From: Laburnicola sp. R22_1
Lineage: Eukaryota > Ascomycota > Dothideomycetes > Pleosporales > Didymosphaeriaceae
Reading direction: 5' to 3'
NCBI GenBank assembly: GCA_014281115.1
Contig: JACONQ010000003.1
Span: forward strand, 3,410,001-3,474,000
DNA: 64,000 nt
In this document: positions 33,062 through 42,626 of the stretch, in pieces
How positions within the stretch are numbered: position 1 is the first letter of the stretch
Layout of the letters: the number at the start of each line of letters is the position of its first letter
Program-made: the position numbers and the translations under genes
Notes under the pieces: generated by a model
What the model saw: the letters and a program-made list of their open reading frames with translations, nothing else
What the model was told of the DNA's origin: nothing
The model's database searches: none

Positions 33062-34067
33062 ACTCGTCGCTCGTTGTGTGAGCGCGAGTTGTGGGGATTT
33101 CTCTTTTGGCATCAAATCGTTGGGTTGCTACTATCGCGGGGGAATTTGCATGGCATATGATATGATACCACGCCCGGGCCCATTGTGTCTTCGGCGACGC
33201 GCACCTGAGGATCGGGGGTGTCGAGGGTGAGTGCGTTGGAGATGGCGGTGGGTTTGGGTTTGATTGTATGGATTGGATTGGATGGGAACTGGATGGTATT
33301 GGTATTGGGGTACAAAAGTTTGCCTTTTTCGCTTTTTCCTTTTTCGGTTGTATGTCTACTTGTATATTCTCTATCTGCAGATGGATGACGGCTCTTCAGC
33401 TCCTCCTGTTCAAGGTACTATTTTCTTTTGTCGCACACCGAGGGTGAGGGTTTGGGTTTAGGGGGCGTTTTTTGGAGCGTTTTGTTTTGTTGTAGTTGTA
33501 TGATAGCGTGGTGGGTGGTAATGAAGTTTGTGTTTGAAGGTTTACTTTACTGAAGGGGTTTTGCACGGTTGGTTGGTTGGTTGGTGATGCTGGTGTTTGT
33601 GTTTGGTTGGGTGAGGTGGGATGGTGGTAGTGGGGGCCGAGGTATTCTGTGTTCGTTTCACTGTGTGTGTGTGTGTGTGTGAAACGGTTGGTGAAGTGAG
33701 GTGAGGGGTGAATGTCTGAATGTCTGATTGTTTGCTACCCCGTTGCCCACCTGCAATGGCGTCATCACGTGCTGTGTGTGGGCGTTTGCTTCTCGCGACG
33801 CGGCTGCTTTTGCGCCGGCAGTGTAACTTCACTTTTGTAATTTCTTCGACTTCGATTTTCAACTACGACGTCGACCAGGGCTGCGCGGCACAAGACGGAC
33901 CGGACTGCTGGTATCGATCGAATCAATTCTTCTCTTCTCGTCAGCGCTCCGTCACGATCTTGCTTGCGCTTCCGAGGTCGCTAGCAACCGCACGGTCTTA
34001 CAGCGACGCGCGACCGAGCGAGGGTGAGTAACCACCGAACTGAGGCTCGACTCTGTATTACATTTCG
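33062..34067. other. Downstream/intergenic region, no firm gene
   Basis: It contains the 3' region of the LEA-like gene, T/G-rich sequence and a (GT)10 microsatellite at 33662-33681. A frame at 33720-34031 is open but has no recognisable features and starts late in GC-rich promoter-like sequence. Confidence 0.4.
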
Positions 34068-34075
34068 CGTATATA
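34068..34075 (+). promoter_or_regulatory. Candidate TATA box for the 87-residue ORF
   Basis: TATATATA lies about 70 bases upstream of the ATG at 34141, followed by a pyrimidine/CAACC-rich leader typical of fungal transcripts. Confidence 0.4.
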
Positions 34076-34140
34076 TACTCACGGATAACCAGTCTCACGT
34101 CCACCCTTACCTTCACCCCAACCATCAAACCAACACAAAA

Positions 34141-34404
34141 ATGCCCCATCCCTCCTCCTCCCACTCCTCCTCCGCAGCAGCATCCGACTTCCCGCCCACC
34201 TGCCCCTTCCTCATCAGCAGCACGCTCGACGCTATCTTCTGGCAGGTGCGGCCGGGGTATCGGGCTTGTGGGGAGGAGCATCCGGGGATGGGGAGCATGC
34301 CGAATGGGATGGCGTGGGGGCTGGAGTATGTGCTTTGGGGTCTCGTGTTGTGGGGGGCTGTGAGGGGGGCGGAGAGGGTTTGGGGGTGGTGGGAGGGGCG
34401 GTAG
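34141..34404 (+). CDS. Small hypothetical protein, 87 residues, with one hydrophobic segment
   Basis: The ATG has a strong fungal context (caacacaaaaATGcc) behind a TATA-like site. The product starts MPHPSSSHSSSAAASDFPPT, has two Cys (in PTCPF and RACGEEH), and ends with a probable membrane span (GLEYVLWGLVLWGAVRG) plus basic residues. No family is recognised. No intron is needed. Confidence 0.5.
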   Translation: MPHPSSSHSSSAAASDFPPTCPFLISSTLDAIFWQVRPGYRACGEEHPGMGSMPNGMAWGLEYVLWGLVLWGAVRGAERVWGWWEGR

Positions 34405-34905
34405 GGGATAAGGATGGTGGGGGAGGGAGGGGATAAGGATGGTGGGGGAGGGAGAGGGGAGCATAATGGAGGGGGTTGATGTGGGTGAGGAGTGCTTTCT
34501 ACCTGGAAGGTTGAGGGAAACGGGGTTATGGGAGGAGCAGGGTTGAGGTCGTGGGGTTGTGATTAAGGACCTTGATCTGGAAGTCATTCTGCTAGAGCTA
34601 AAGATAACACCTAGGCTTTAGTTGCACTAGAAGCTATACGCGCGTTAGCGCACGCTAGTAAGAATCCTCTACTAGTAGTAATAAAGGTTCTAAACTAAAG
34701 ATAATAGTACTATATATTATAAAAAGTAACCACCTTTTTACGCTCTTTTTGATTACTAGTAAGCAGGGGGCTCTGCCTTTTTTGTCATGTTATTTGACAC
34801 GAAAGCCTTTGTCGTCCTACCCCTAGGTAGATTAAATTAACACCACATAAAAAGTAAATAAAATAAATAAATAGTATAAAAAGTATAAAAAGTATACAAT
34901 AAAAG
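34405..34905. other. AT-rich flank of the second transposon cluster
   Basis: No gene is seen. Composition becomes AT-rich from about 34600, consistent with RIP of adjacent transposon debris. Confidence 0.45.
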
Positions 34906-35138
34906 TAGCTTATTGGCCATATCTTGAACAGCATCTAACGTGGGTGCGAATCGTTGCGAATCCAGCTCAAGTATGTACTCGACAATCATCTCCTCTTCAA
35001 GCTTCGTGAAGGGACTCCGGCAAGTCGGTCGCGGAGCGTGGATCGGGGGACATTAAACTAGGTAGGTGCGGCGCGCTTTACGTGCTGGATCTGGTTGCGA
35101 TCAAGAGCAGAGATAGCAAGGATAATGCCTGCTTCGTT
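34906..35138 (-). pseudogene. Fragment of a pogo/Fot1-type transposase N-terminus
   Basis: The minus strand reads NEAGIILAISALDRNQIQHV, KRAAPT, a TAG stop, then FNVPRSTLRDRLAGV, which is the psq-type helix-turn-helix of fungal pogo transposases. After a frame change it reads KLEEEMIVEYILELDSQRFA and DAVQDMANKLL, the start of the CENP-B-like domain. The catalytic domain is missing. It is unlike the two other pogo copies in the window at the residue level, so it represents a third lineage. Confidence 0.6.
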
Positions 35139-35288
35139 GCAGGGCGAACCTTTTTTTTTTCGGGGGGGTGGTTGGGTTGAGCCATTGTAGTTGAAAGTTG
35201 ACGCGTTGCGAAAAGTTGATGAGGGTGGCGGCATGCTTGTTGACCAAGGTTAAAACACAGCAGGAGGCGGGTGGGCTGACCTCGCTTA

Positions 35289-37420
35289 ACGTGTTTGATC
35301 ACGTAATGCACGCTATCGCGTAATGCACGCGCCCCACCAAAATCGCGAAATATTCAACCCACCATAACTCCACCAATATGGCTCCAATCGACGAGGCTCT
35401 TGCGGCAATCGAATTGCTGAAACCAGGAGAACATTTACATATACAGAAATCGCTGAAAGATTCGCGGTTAGCTGGTCAACTCTGTCGCGGCGCGCGCGTA
35501 ATAAAACCCAATCGATGGCGCGTAAGCTCGAAAATCAACAAATACTCAACGCTACGCAGGAAGTAACGCTCGTACGGTATATTCAAGACCTCTCAGCGCG
35601 AGGGCTACCTCCTACAAGCCATATGATACGAAACTTCGCGTTAGAAATAGCTGGAAAATACGTTGGGACTTGCTGGCCATCACACTTTATTAAGCGCCAC
35701 AAACTCGACTTAATATTGTGATGGACATCCAGTATCGACGCCTCACGCCGCAGAGCTGATTCGGCCTTCAAGTATGCGCTGTACTTCAAGCTATTAGCTA
35801 AAAAAATTAAGCAATACAACGTTAACACGCACCATATTTACAATATGGATGAGAAGGGATTTCTTATTGGAATTCTCTTTAAATCAAAGCGCGTCTTTTC
35901 TCGCGAGCAATACAAGCGTGGGAAGTTCAAATTGATGCTCTAGGACGGCAATCGCGAGTGGATAACTTCAATAGCCTGTATTTGCGCCGACGGCTCTACC
36001 CTCACGCCTGCCCTCATTTATTAGGCAGCCTCTGGCAACGTACAAGACACCTGGCTCCAGGATTTCAACCCTAAAATCCACAAGGCTTTTTTCACCTCCT
36101 CGCCCTTAGGATGGACTAATAACGATATCGGGCTCAGCTGGCTTAAACAGGTGTTTAACCGCGAGACAAAGGCAAAGGCAAGGACGTCGTACCGCCTCTT
36201 AATTGTTGATGGGCATGGACCTCACGTAATAAAGGATTTTATCGATTTCTGCGACGCCAATAAGATCCTGCTGGCAATATTTCCGCCTCACAGCACCCAT
36301 ACGCTTTAGCCGCTAAATGTGGGCGTCTTTGGGCCTCTCGCGAGCGCGTATAGCAACGGCCTCGCGAGCTTTATGGACGCCTGCCAGGGCCTCTCCAGCA
36401 TCACAAAGAGGGACTTTTTCAGGATATTCTGGGCCGCCTGGGAGCGCGCGCTGACGTCAGCAACGGTCCTAAGGCCTTTGAGGCTACTGGGATCGTGCCC
36501 TTAGATCCCAACAGGATCCTTAAGCGATTTAAAACTCGCGAGCCTGAGCGCCCTAGCTCGAGCGAGAGCAGCACGTTGGTCCTTAGCGCCAGCGACTGGC
36601 GTAAAATTAAGCGCTTATTACGTTAAGTTGTTGAAGATATTTACGAGTCTCAGGCTGCCAAACTCTCGCGTACGCTCTACTTGATTTTAGCGAAAAATTA
36701 GATCCTTAAGCACGAAAATACTTAGCTCAAAGAGGCCCTTGTTAACGAGCGCAAGCGCCGCCAGCGGGGTAAGGCCCTGGCGCTCGAGACGCCAGAGGAT
36801 TACAACGGTGGCGCGATTTTCTGGTCGCTAGCCAAGGTCTAGAGGGCTCGCGACTGGCAGGCACAAAAGGACGCGGAGGAGAAGGAGATACAGCTTCAAA
36901 AGGACATCCAGGCCCAGCTCAGAGAGCAGAGCAAGCTTAAAAAGCAAGCCCTCTTGCAACAGCGACGCCTTGAAAAGGCTCAGGCTCAAGCAGAGCGCGC
37001 TCGCGAGCGCGAGCTGAAGGCTATTGAAGCTTAAGAAAAGCGAGAGGCCCGCGCAATTGAAAAACAACTCCGCGACGAGCTCAAAGCTTCCTAAAAGGGT
37101 AATCAACGTAGCCTCAAGCCTCCAGCAAAAAATCCGAAAGATATTGAGCTTGTACAGCCTGAGTTACAGCCTGTCAAAGTTGACGAGCCCGAGATGCCCG
37201 AGATCGCGCCCACGACGCGCACACGTCAAATACGCCTCCCAGAGCGCTACAGGTAGCCAATAGAAGGGCTGTATTTGTTGAATAAGCTCTTCCGATTATT
37301 ACTCCAGAAAATCCGACGATTTTACAATATATACAAGCTGTACAGCTTCAAGTTGTGGATGGGCGGAAATCGCCGAAAACGTGCATTACGTGATAGCGTG
37401 CATTACGTGATCAAACACGT
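35289..37420 (+). mobile_element. Degenerate pogo/Fot1-type transposon (2132 bases)
   Basis: The left end starts ACGTGTTTGATCACGTAATG and the right end is its inverse, with about 40 bases of near-perfect inverted repeat (one difference, G/A). Both ends contain a doubled motif CGTAATGCACG. TA at 35287-35288 and 37421-37422 is the target duplication. The transposase is on the plus strand and is destroyed by stops. The right border is immediately followed by a MULE. Confidence 0.88.
35378..37290 (+). pseudogene. RIP-inactivated pogo/Fot1-type transposase
   Basis: From ATG 35378 (MAPIDEALAAIELLKPGEH) the frame shifts by one base to FTYTEIAERFAVSWSTLSRR (helix-turn-helix) and continues with HFIKRHKLDL (CENP-B type). 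The DDE_1 core retains its three acidic-site contexts: YNMDEKGFLIG, LLIVDGHGPHV and THTL-stop-PLNVGVFGPL, the last normally LQPLNxGxF. About ten in-frame stops are TAG or TAA at positions where CAG or CAA is expected, i.e. C to T at CpA. A second frame change occurs near 36465. The coiled-coil C-terminus (KEIQLQKDIQAQLREQSKLK) is still legible. The protein cannot be made. Confidence 0.88.
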
Positions 37421-37427
37421 TAAACCT

Positions 37428-39639
37428 GGGAATTGATAGGGGGACCACCACTTTTACTAGTGGCACCACCCTGACTAAGCGTCACCATGACTAAGCCGCA
37501 GACGCACAACATCGCGCTCCTGACAATGCAAATAGAGGATTGATGTGCAGAGGCGCAGTTGCTAGATACATTTAAAATGGAATTCTATAGATCAACTAAT
37601 TGAATCAACGACCCTACCCACGCCCTACGGGGCACTGAGTCCTTGTATGACCTTCTATATGGCAATTGGAACAGGTTGGAGGCTTTTTCTTGTATCCTTG
37701 TGGCAAGCCACTCCCCCGTGATAGTCCTTCTAATGCCTTAGCTTCTCCAACCTCAAATAATGAAGGACTCCTCTTCTCAGCTTTGCCTTGAGAGGTTGGA
37801 AAGGGCGAACAGCGCTACTTTGTAGATGTTGGGAGACGAGGTTCCAGGATCAGCCTAAACAAAATAGAATATTAGAATATGTAATGGAATATAGAGAGAT
37901 TTAGTACCTATATGGAAGAGAAGACTCCTCAATCCGCCAGAAAGGGTGTATTTCCTCAAGCTCGATAGCCGATTTCGACTCCAATATATCTGAAATTCGA
38001 TGGGAGCAGGGCAATCCCATTGTTCTGCTAAAAACGTTTGTACATCGGGCTAATGGAGTCGTTCCTGTAGCCCGTTTGACTTTGTCATGCTGCTGAACTA
38101 GGAGAACAATAGCGTGCCTTGAGACCCTGCGAATGATGTTAACAAAAAGCGTCTTACTAGGGAATACAGGAATAAAAATGCGGTCCTGAGCAAGTGCCGC
38201 AGTAAGAGCATTAAGCTGCCCTTCAACACTCTTCTCCACAAGCTCAAATACCAACAAGATATCAGCTGTGGAATTGGTGATCCAGTGCTTTACAGCGGCA
38301 TGCGCTCCCTCTACTCATAAGGTTGCAGCATTTCCTAGATGTAGCCACTGTCAGGACCATGCCACCACAAATTTCTCTCGATGTACAAGCCATGTCTTAT
38401 TCAAGTAGCGGAACACATGCTGCTTGTCTGCAAGGAACGCCTCCATCTCGCTTTTAGCTTGTTCATAGAGCCCCTCTGTATGTGCGGTACAAATCTTAAT
38501 CCAGCGGCCAAAGAAGTCGTTGTATTCCTCATTTGTCGAGAATTCCTTCTTACAATTTGCTTAGACATTCTTATAAATGTGCCATACACAAAGAAGATGC
38601 GGAAACTAAGGGACTTCATCGCTAATTGCGGATAGAAGTGCGGCATCTCGGTCTGTACACAGTACAGGAGGTTCGATAGGCAGCTTAAGAAGCAAAAGGA
38701 AAGAGCGTAGAGCCCATAGGTAGCTTTCGGCTTATTCGTCCTGCATAAAGCAAAATGCAATTAAGAAGCTGGCATTTGTTAGAGCGACACCAATAATATA
38801 GAGCAGAGGCATGCAGTATCAGTTTGTCTTATAAGTGCAGTCAAGGAGGAAGACCCTATTATATTTGTTAGCAAACTCAATTAACCTCTTATGCGCGAAC
38901 ATAAGAAATATTATATATCCACCACTATCACACTGTAGTCTATATTCCCAGTTTCCTTCTTTCAGAAGTCGATCCATAAGGTGTTCCACTAGTGATCTCC
39001 CTTCTAATTGCTTAATACGCTCAGCCATACATATGTTGTAGATGTCGCGGCGAGTAAAGAGCGCAGAAGGGTTCTCATCTCAAAGAATGGCTTCAATGGC
39101 TTGCGGTTTGACATTAAGTCTAGACAGTCAAGCAATCTCTGCCCTTTGTTCGGCCGTGAATTTTCGCGCGTGCGGATGTGCTACCAAATCGTTAGCCCCA
39201 TGTGTATGTTGCGGGTTCCTCACCTTAAGATCCCAAGTTCCATCACTGCGGCGTGCACCATAAAGCTGAAAAGGACAGCCAATCTGTCGTGTTGAGGTCT
39301 TTCTACGCTTGGAACCGTCAGGTGCATTAATCCGGTCGTGGTATTTCCTACCAAGATCGCAGCCTAATACCACATTCTTGTTCGCGGTTGAGCGTCGAAT
39401 TGTGAGAACATAGCCATAATCAAGAGCGAATTGTCGCACAGAAGAAATAAGTGCTTCTCGGTCAGGATAAGTGGATTCAGAAGGAGGTTCCATAATAGTG
39501 TTATTTCCAGTGGAGTGTGCAGTGACAGGAACATAAACAGTCGTTGCTAGGGTGCTATGCGGAGTCTGCGGCTTAGTCATGGTGACGCTTAGTCAGGGTG
39601 GTGCCACTAGTAAAAGTGGTGGTCCCCCTATCAATTCCC
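37428..39639 (-). mobile_element. MULE (Mutator-like) transposon with 76-base perfect TIRs and 9-base target duplication
   Basis: Terminal inverted repeats 37428-37503 and 39564-39639 are identical over 76 bases, starting GGGAATTGATAGGGGGACCA. GTTAAACCT occurs directly on both sides (37419-37427 and 39640-39648), the 9-base duplication expected of Mutator-like elements. The start codon of the transposase lies within the right TIR. The target duplication overlaps the last two bases and the TA of the pogo element at 35289-37420, so the MULE inserted second. Confidence 0.93.
37901..39580 (-). pseudogene. MULE transposase with FAR1-like and SWIM-type motifs, broken by stops
   Basis: From ATG 39580 the first 150 residues include a FAR1/WRKY-GCM1-like DNA-binding region (VRQFALDYGYVLTIRRSTAN, CDLGRKYH, IGCPFQLYGARRSDGTWDLK and HTHGAN). 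Stops then interrupt the frame. The following pieces are ALFTRRDIYNICMAERIKQL, then the MULE catalytic start NRVFLLDCTYKTN with YCMPLLYIIGVALTNASF, and CTDRDAALLSAI in another frame. The last piece (37901-38257) ends with a SWIM-like GLPCSHRI and LEEIHPFW, as in Hop-type fungal MULE transposases. The broken frames, together with the RIP-like neighbours, indicate an inactive copy, although the TIRs remain perfect. Confidence 0.85.
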
Positions 39640-39775
39640 GTTAAACCTCAGCTGACCAACCCATTTCAGTAAAGTCATTGCGCAAAAATATGCCAAAGGA
39701 TCAGTCTTGACTCTTGAGGTCGACAAGACCCCAAACTACGGGCGCTTTTTACTTCTCCTCTATTAGCCGCCAATT

Positions 39776-40982
39776 ATGGCTTTGATATCGTATATCTATC
39801 AAGGAGACGCTTACTGGTGGGCGACGAGACGCGTTGAGGAGAACGAGATCACCACCGAGAAAAATGAGATTGCTGAGGTGACCTCAAAGATTCGCTCATT
39901 ATACGATGCTGGCGCACCTCTTTACACCAAAAAAATGATCCAGGACATTGATCGGCAGCTCGAAATATTCACTATGGCCCCAGAGGCTAGTAAGAGGGGC
40001 CAAAAAGTCTCACTGAGAGGGCTTGACGAGAGCATAGTCGATTTCGAGATAGAGAGTGGCCTTACCCTTCCAGGGGGCGGGATTGACCTTGAAATGGTCT
40101 TGTATGTTTATATCTTTTTAATCTGAGTTGGATAATTAATAAAGCGATAGGAGAGACCCATTCATTCACTACGTCCCTATTCAGGTCCTAACCTCGAAGA
40201 CTGAGAACTGCATTCCTCGTATTGCGTATTGCAGTCTACGGATTTACCATTATATGGAAGAACGTAACAGGTTTACAAAGGAACTTGTTAATACCATTCC
40301 TACCCAGCCCCGCGAGGAAATTGAAGGATTCTTTCAAACTATACGGAATATCTGGGAGGCTAGTAAGGCATGCCAGCAGCTAAGGTCGATTCTTATGTCA
40401 ATAAGGACCCCATGCGACAAGATCGTCGGGCTGGCGTTGGGGGTAATGGCGTGTGGCTCTCAAGATCGGGGGAGCTGCCGGGCTGCCTTTCAACATGCAT
40501 TAATTTTAACTCTTCGGGACTTATTTAGTGCGAAAGGAACAAGCCTACGCCAGGGCTATAGTCCCCAGCCAGGTGCTCCCATCATGTGCTATGCACAGGA
40601 TCCAGCATACACCGAAGTCGATCGATTAGTCCTAGAGGGACATGGGATTACCATTCTAGGTAACCCTAAGGGGTTTCTAGAGGTCGACGATTCAACAGCC
40701 GTCATTTCATGTGCCCCGTCTTTACCCGTGAAGCAAATAGTTTCGGATCTTGCCCAACCGGCTGTAATGATATGGGACAGAATCTCCAAGGATAATTCTG
40801 AAGTTCCAAGGTAAGCCTGGTTACTTTAACTAAGCAGCTGTAAACTAATAATCTAAAGTCTTGATCCAGACTCCCCCCGGATAAGGAAGGAGATCTATAA
40901 TTGCTATGATAGCTTTCAATTTCCTGGAAACTCGGAACACTTTGGAGATATCGTTATTTATGTTAGACGACTACCGACCTAA
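39776..40982 (+). CDS. SRR1-like domain protein
   Basis: Exons: 39776-40101, 40145-40810, 40859-40982 (371 residues). Introns of 43 and 48 bases use GTATGT and GTAAGC donors, and both joins keep the frame (RRDPFIHYVPIQVLTSKTEN; EVPR then SLDPDSPRIR). The central and C-terminal parts carry the SRR1-like signature: KIVGLALGVMAC (start of the domain), CYAQDPAYTEVDRLVLEGHG, ITILGNPKGFLEVDDSTAVI and APSLPVKQIVSDLAQPAVMI. SRR1-like proteins are linked to circadian or heme-related regulation in plants, animals and yeast (family knowledge); the fungal role is not settled. The ATG is only about 130 bases from the MULE target duplication, so the element sits in the promoter region. Confidence 0.85.
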
Positions 40983-41117
40983 CTGCCTGAGAAGACGAAG
41001 AGCCAGGGTTATTAACCTTCAGGCTAGGGGAGTTAGGCTGTAAGAATGCAGCTTAGACCCCCGTTGCGACTGTTCATTGCGGAAAATTCGATATCTACCT
41101 GTTAGGGACCTGATCAT
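40983..41117. other. 3' flank of the SRR1-like gene
   Basis: Short non-coding stretch with nothing recognisable. Confidence 0.5.
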
Positions 41118-41132
41118 AGTCGATTAAGTTAT

Positions 41133-41236
41133 TGAACATCTTCGTCGTGTGGAGATTCTAACTAAGGTCGAGTCCGCACCATACACAGAGAGGAGTAAAA
41201 CAGGAGGCACTAAAACCCAGTACCTAGCACACAGTG
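41133..41236 (+). mobile_element. Short SINE-like retroposon, copy 2 (104 bases)
   Basis: This 104-base repeat starts TGAACATCTTCGTC and ends CACACAGTG. It is bounded by the perfect 15-base direct repeat AGTCGATTAAGTTAT (41118-41132 and 41237-41251). It differs from the copy at 59427 at only a few positions. AGGTCGAGTCC resembles a B box with two mismatches. Confidence 0.88.
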
Positions 41237-41497
41237 AGTCGATTAAGTTATAACGACAACCTTGGTACAAAGAGCTATTGTGCGAGGGCAGGTGCTTAAA
41301 TAGCACGTGCCGGAGCCTGCAAGCCGATGCTTGGCATCATGGTGATTGGTTCCGTAACATGGTTTCGGGATGCATCGCTTCCCTCAGCTCACGCGTTAGC
41401 CTCGCTGCGGGGAAACAATGACTAGCCACGCAAAGAAAGCGCCCCGCGCCATGCAGACGGGAAGGGAAACAAGTCTCAGCGCGCTTGCTTCCCCTCA

Positions 41498-41505
41498 TAT
41501 ATAAA
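41498..41505 (+). promoter_or_regulatory. TATA box of the small S/G/Y/N-rich protein gene
   Basis: TATATAAA lies 103 bases upstream of the ATG at 41601. It is followed by a C/A-rich leader (CAACCACGCAACCAACAATC), a usual fungal arrangement. Confidence 0.55.
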
Positions 41506-41600
41506 GCAAACCCCCGCGCCGTTCAGCTTCTGAACCTCATCCCCCAACCACGCAACCAACAATCCCAACCGCAAGATCAACTCCAAGCAAGCACTCCACC

Positions 41601-41968
41601 ATGACCAAGGGCTCTTCCAGCACGTCCTCAAGCTCTGGCTCTGGCTCCGGCTCCAGCTCCGGCGGCTACACGTACACCAGCTCCGGCACGAACAGCCAGG
41701 TATGCATGCTTTGTCGACCTCTTGCGTATCTTTTCGTTCGTCTAACAGTGTTGTGTAGGGCAACCACTACTGCTCCCGCGACTACGGCTCCAGCGCTTCG
41801 AACCAGAACTCGTACCACTACAGCAACAACAATGGCTCGTATTACTACAGCAACCCCAATGTAAGTATGAGTATGTCGTGAGTGGTGCGAAGACGTTGCT
41901 GATGAAGGAAGGGCTCCACGTATTACAACGATGGCGCTGGCAATGCTCGCTACTCGTCGGGCAAATAG
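41601..41968 (+). CDS. Small conserved Ser/Gly/Tyr/Asn-rich protein, 85 residues
   Basis: Exons: 41601-41699, 41759-41860, 41912-41968; all introns are phase 0 with GTATGC and GTAAGT donors (59 and 51 bases). The product starts MTKGSSSTSSSSGSGSGSSS, then GGYTYTSSGTNSQ, GNHYCSRDYGSSASNQNSYH, YSNNNGSYYYSNPN and GSTYYNDGAGNARYSSGK. The HYSNxNGSYYYSNPxGSTYY pattern recurs in small uncharacterised proteins of filamentous ascomycetes (recalled, not searched). It is low-complexity, without signal peptide or membrane span, so probably disordered. The TATA box and strong ATG context suggest high expression; the function is unknown. Confidence 0.8.
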
Positions 41969-42626
41969 GCGCGCGGGGGGTATGCTGTCCTTGAGCTGCG
42001 CGCTGCGGATGTAAGGTGCTGCGGATACACTATGGCGCCCGGCGATGGGACAGCGGATGCAGGCATGGAAGGAATTGGGCGTGGATTAGCGTCCGGCGAA
42101 GATGGAAATGAATGCACGAATGGCTGGGAGGCTATCTGATATCTATCTCTCCGCTAGGATTACTCGTATGAGCAAGTGGTAGGAATACAGACGCTTGGTG
42201 TGCCCTCTCTTGCCAATCATGTTCCTTACTCGCTGAATATTCTCCTCCTTCGAGCCGGTCAATACACGAGGAATAGCGGACGCGACGACAAGGACACGTT
42301 TCTGTTCTATCACCTCATGGTCCCTATCATTCAGAAGTTCAACGACAGCCCGAGGCGATGATATCATACAATGGACTTACGACACGGAGATAAGCTTTAG
42401 CGGGGGCGCGTCAAGAGGAGATGAAAACCATCGTACCTCGGATAACATCAGCCAGCTCGCTATCATAATTCTATCGGCTTTTCTTTCTTTCTCGCCATTC
42501 CTTTCCTCCCGGCTTTTATTCCCCTCGGTCATACTCCACGACCTTCCCCTCAACTCGCCCCCCCACAACCTTTCCTACCTCGTCGCAACCTTGCAGTACC
42601 AACCAGCCGACCGCCATCGCCCAACC
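41969..42626. other. Intergenic, no gene seen
   Basis: This holds the 3' side of the small protein gene and a pyrimidine-rich promoter (42475-42560, CTTTTCTTTCTTTCTCGCC) of the alcohol dehydrogenase. Confidence 0.45.

Noticed and set aside
33720..34031. 103-residue plus-strand ORF before the 87-residue gene
   Set aside because: No motif, no typical start context and it lies in promoter/leader-like sequence; not enough support to call a gene.
41133..41236. Interpreting the 104-base repeat as a tRNA or snoRNA gene
   Set aside because: The target duplications around two copies indicate mobility, and no tRNA cloverleaf, A box, or proper C/D or H/ACA arrangement could be drawn.
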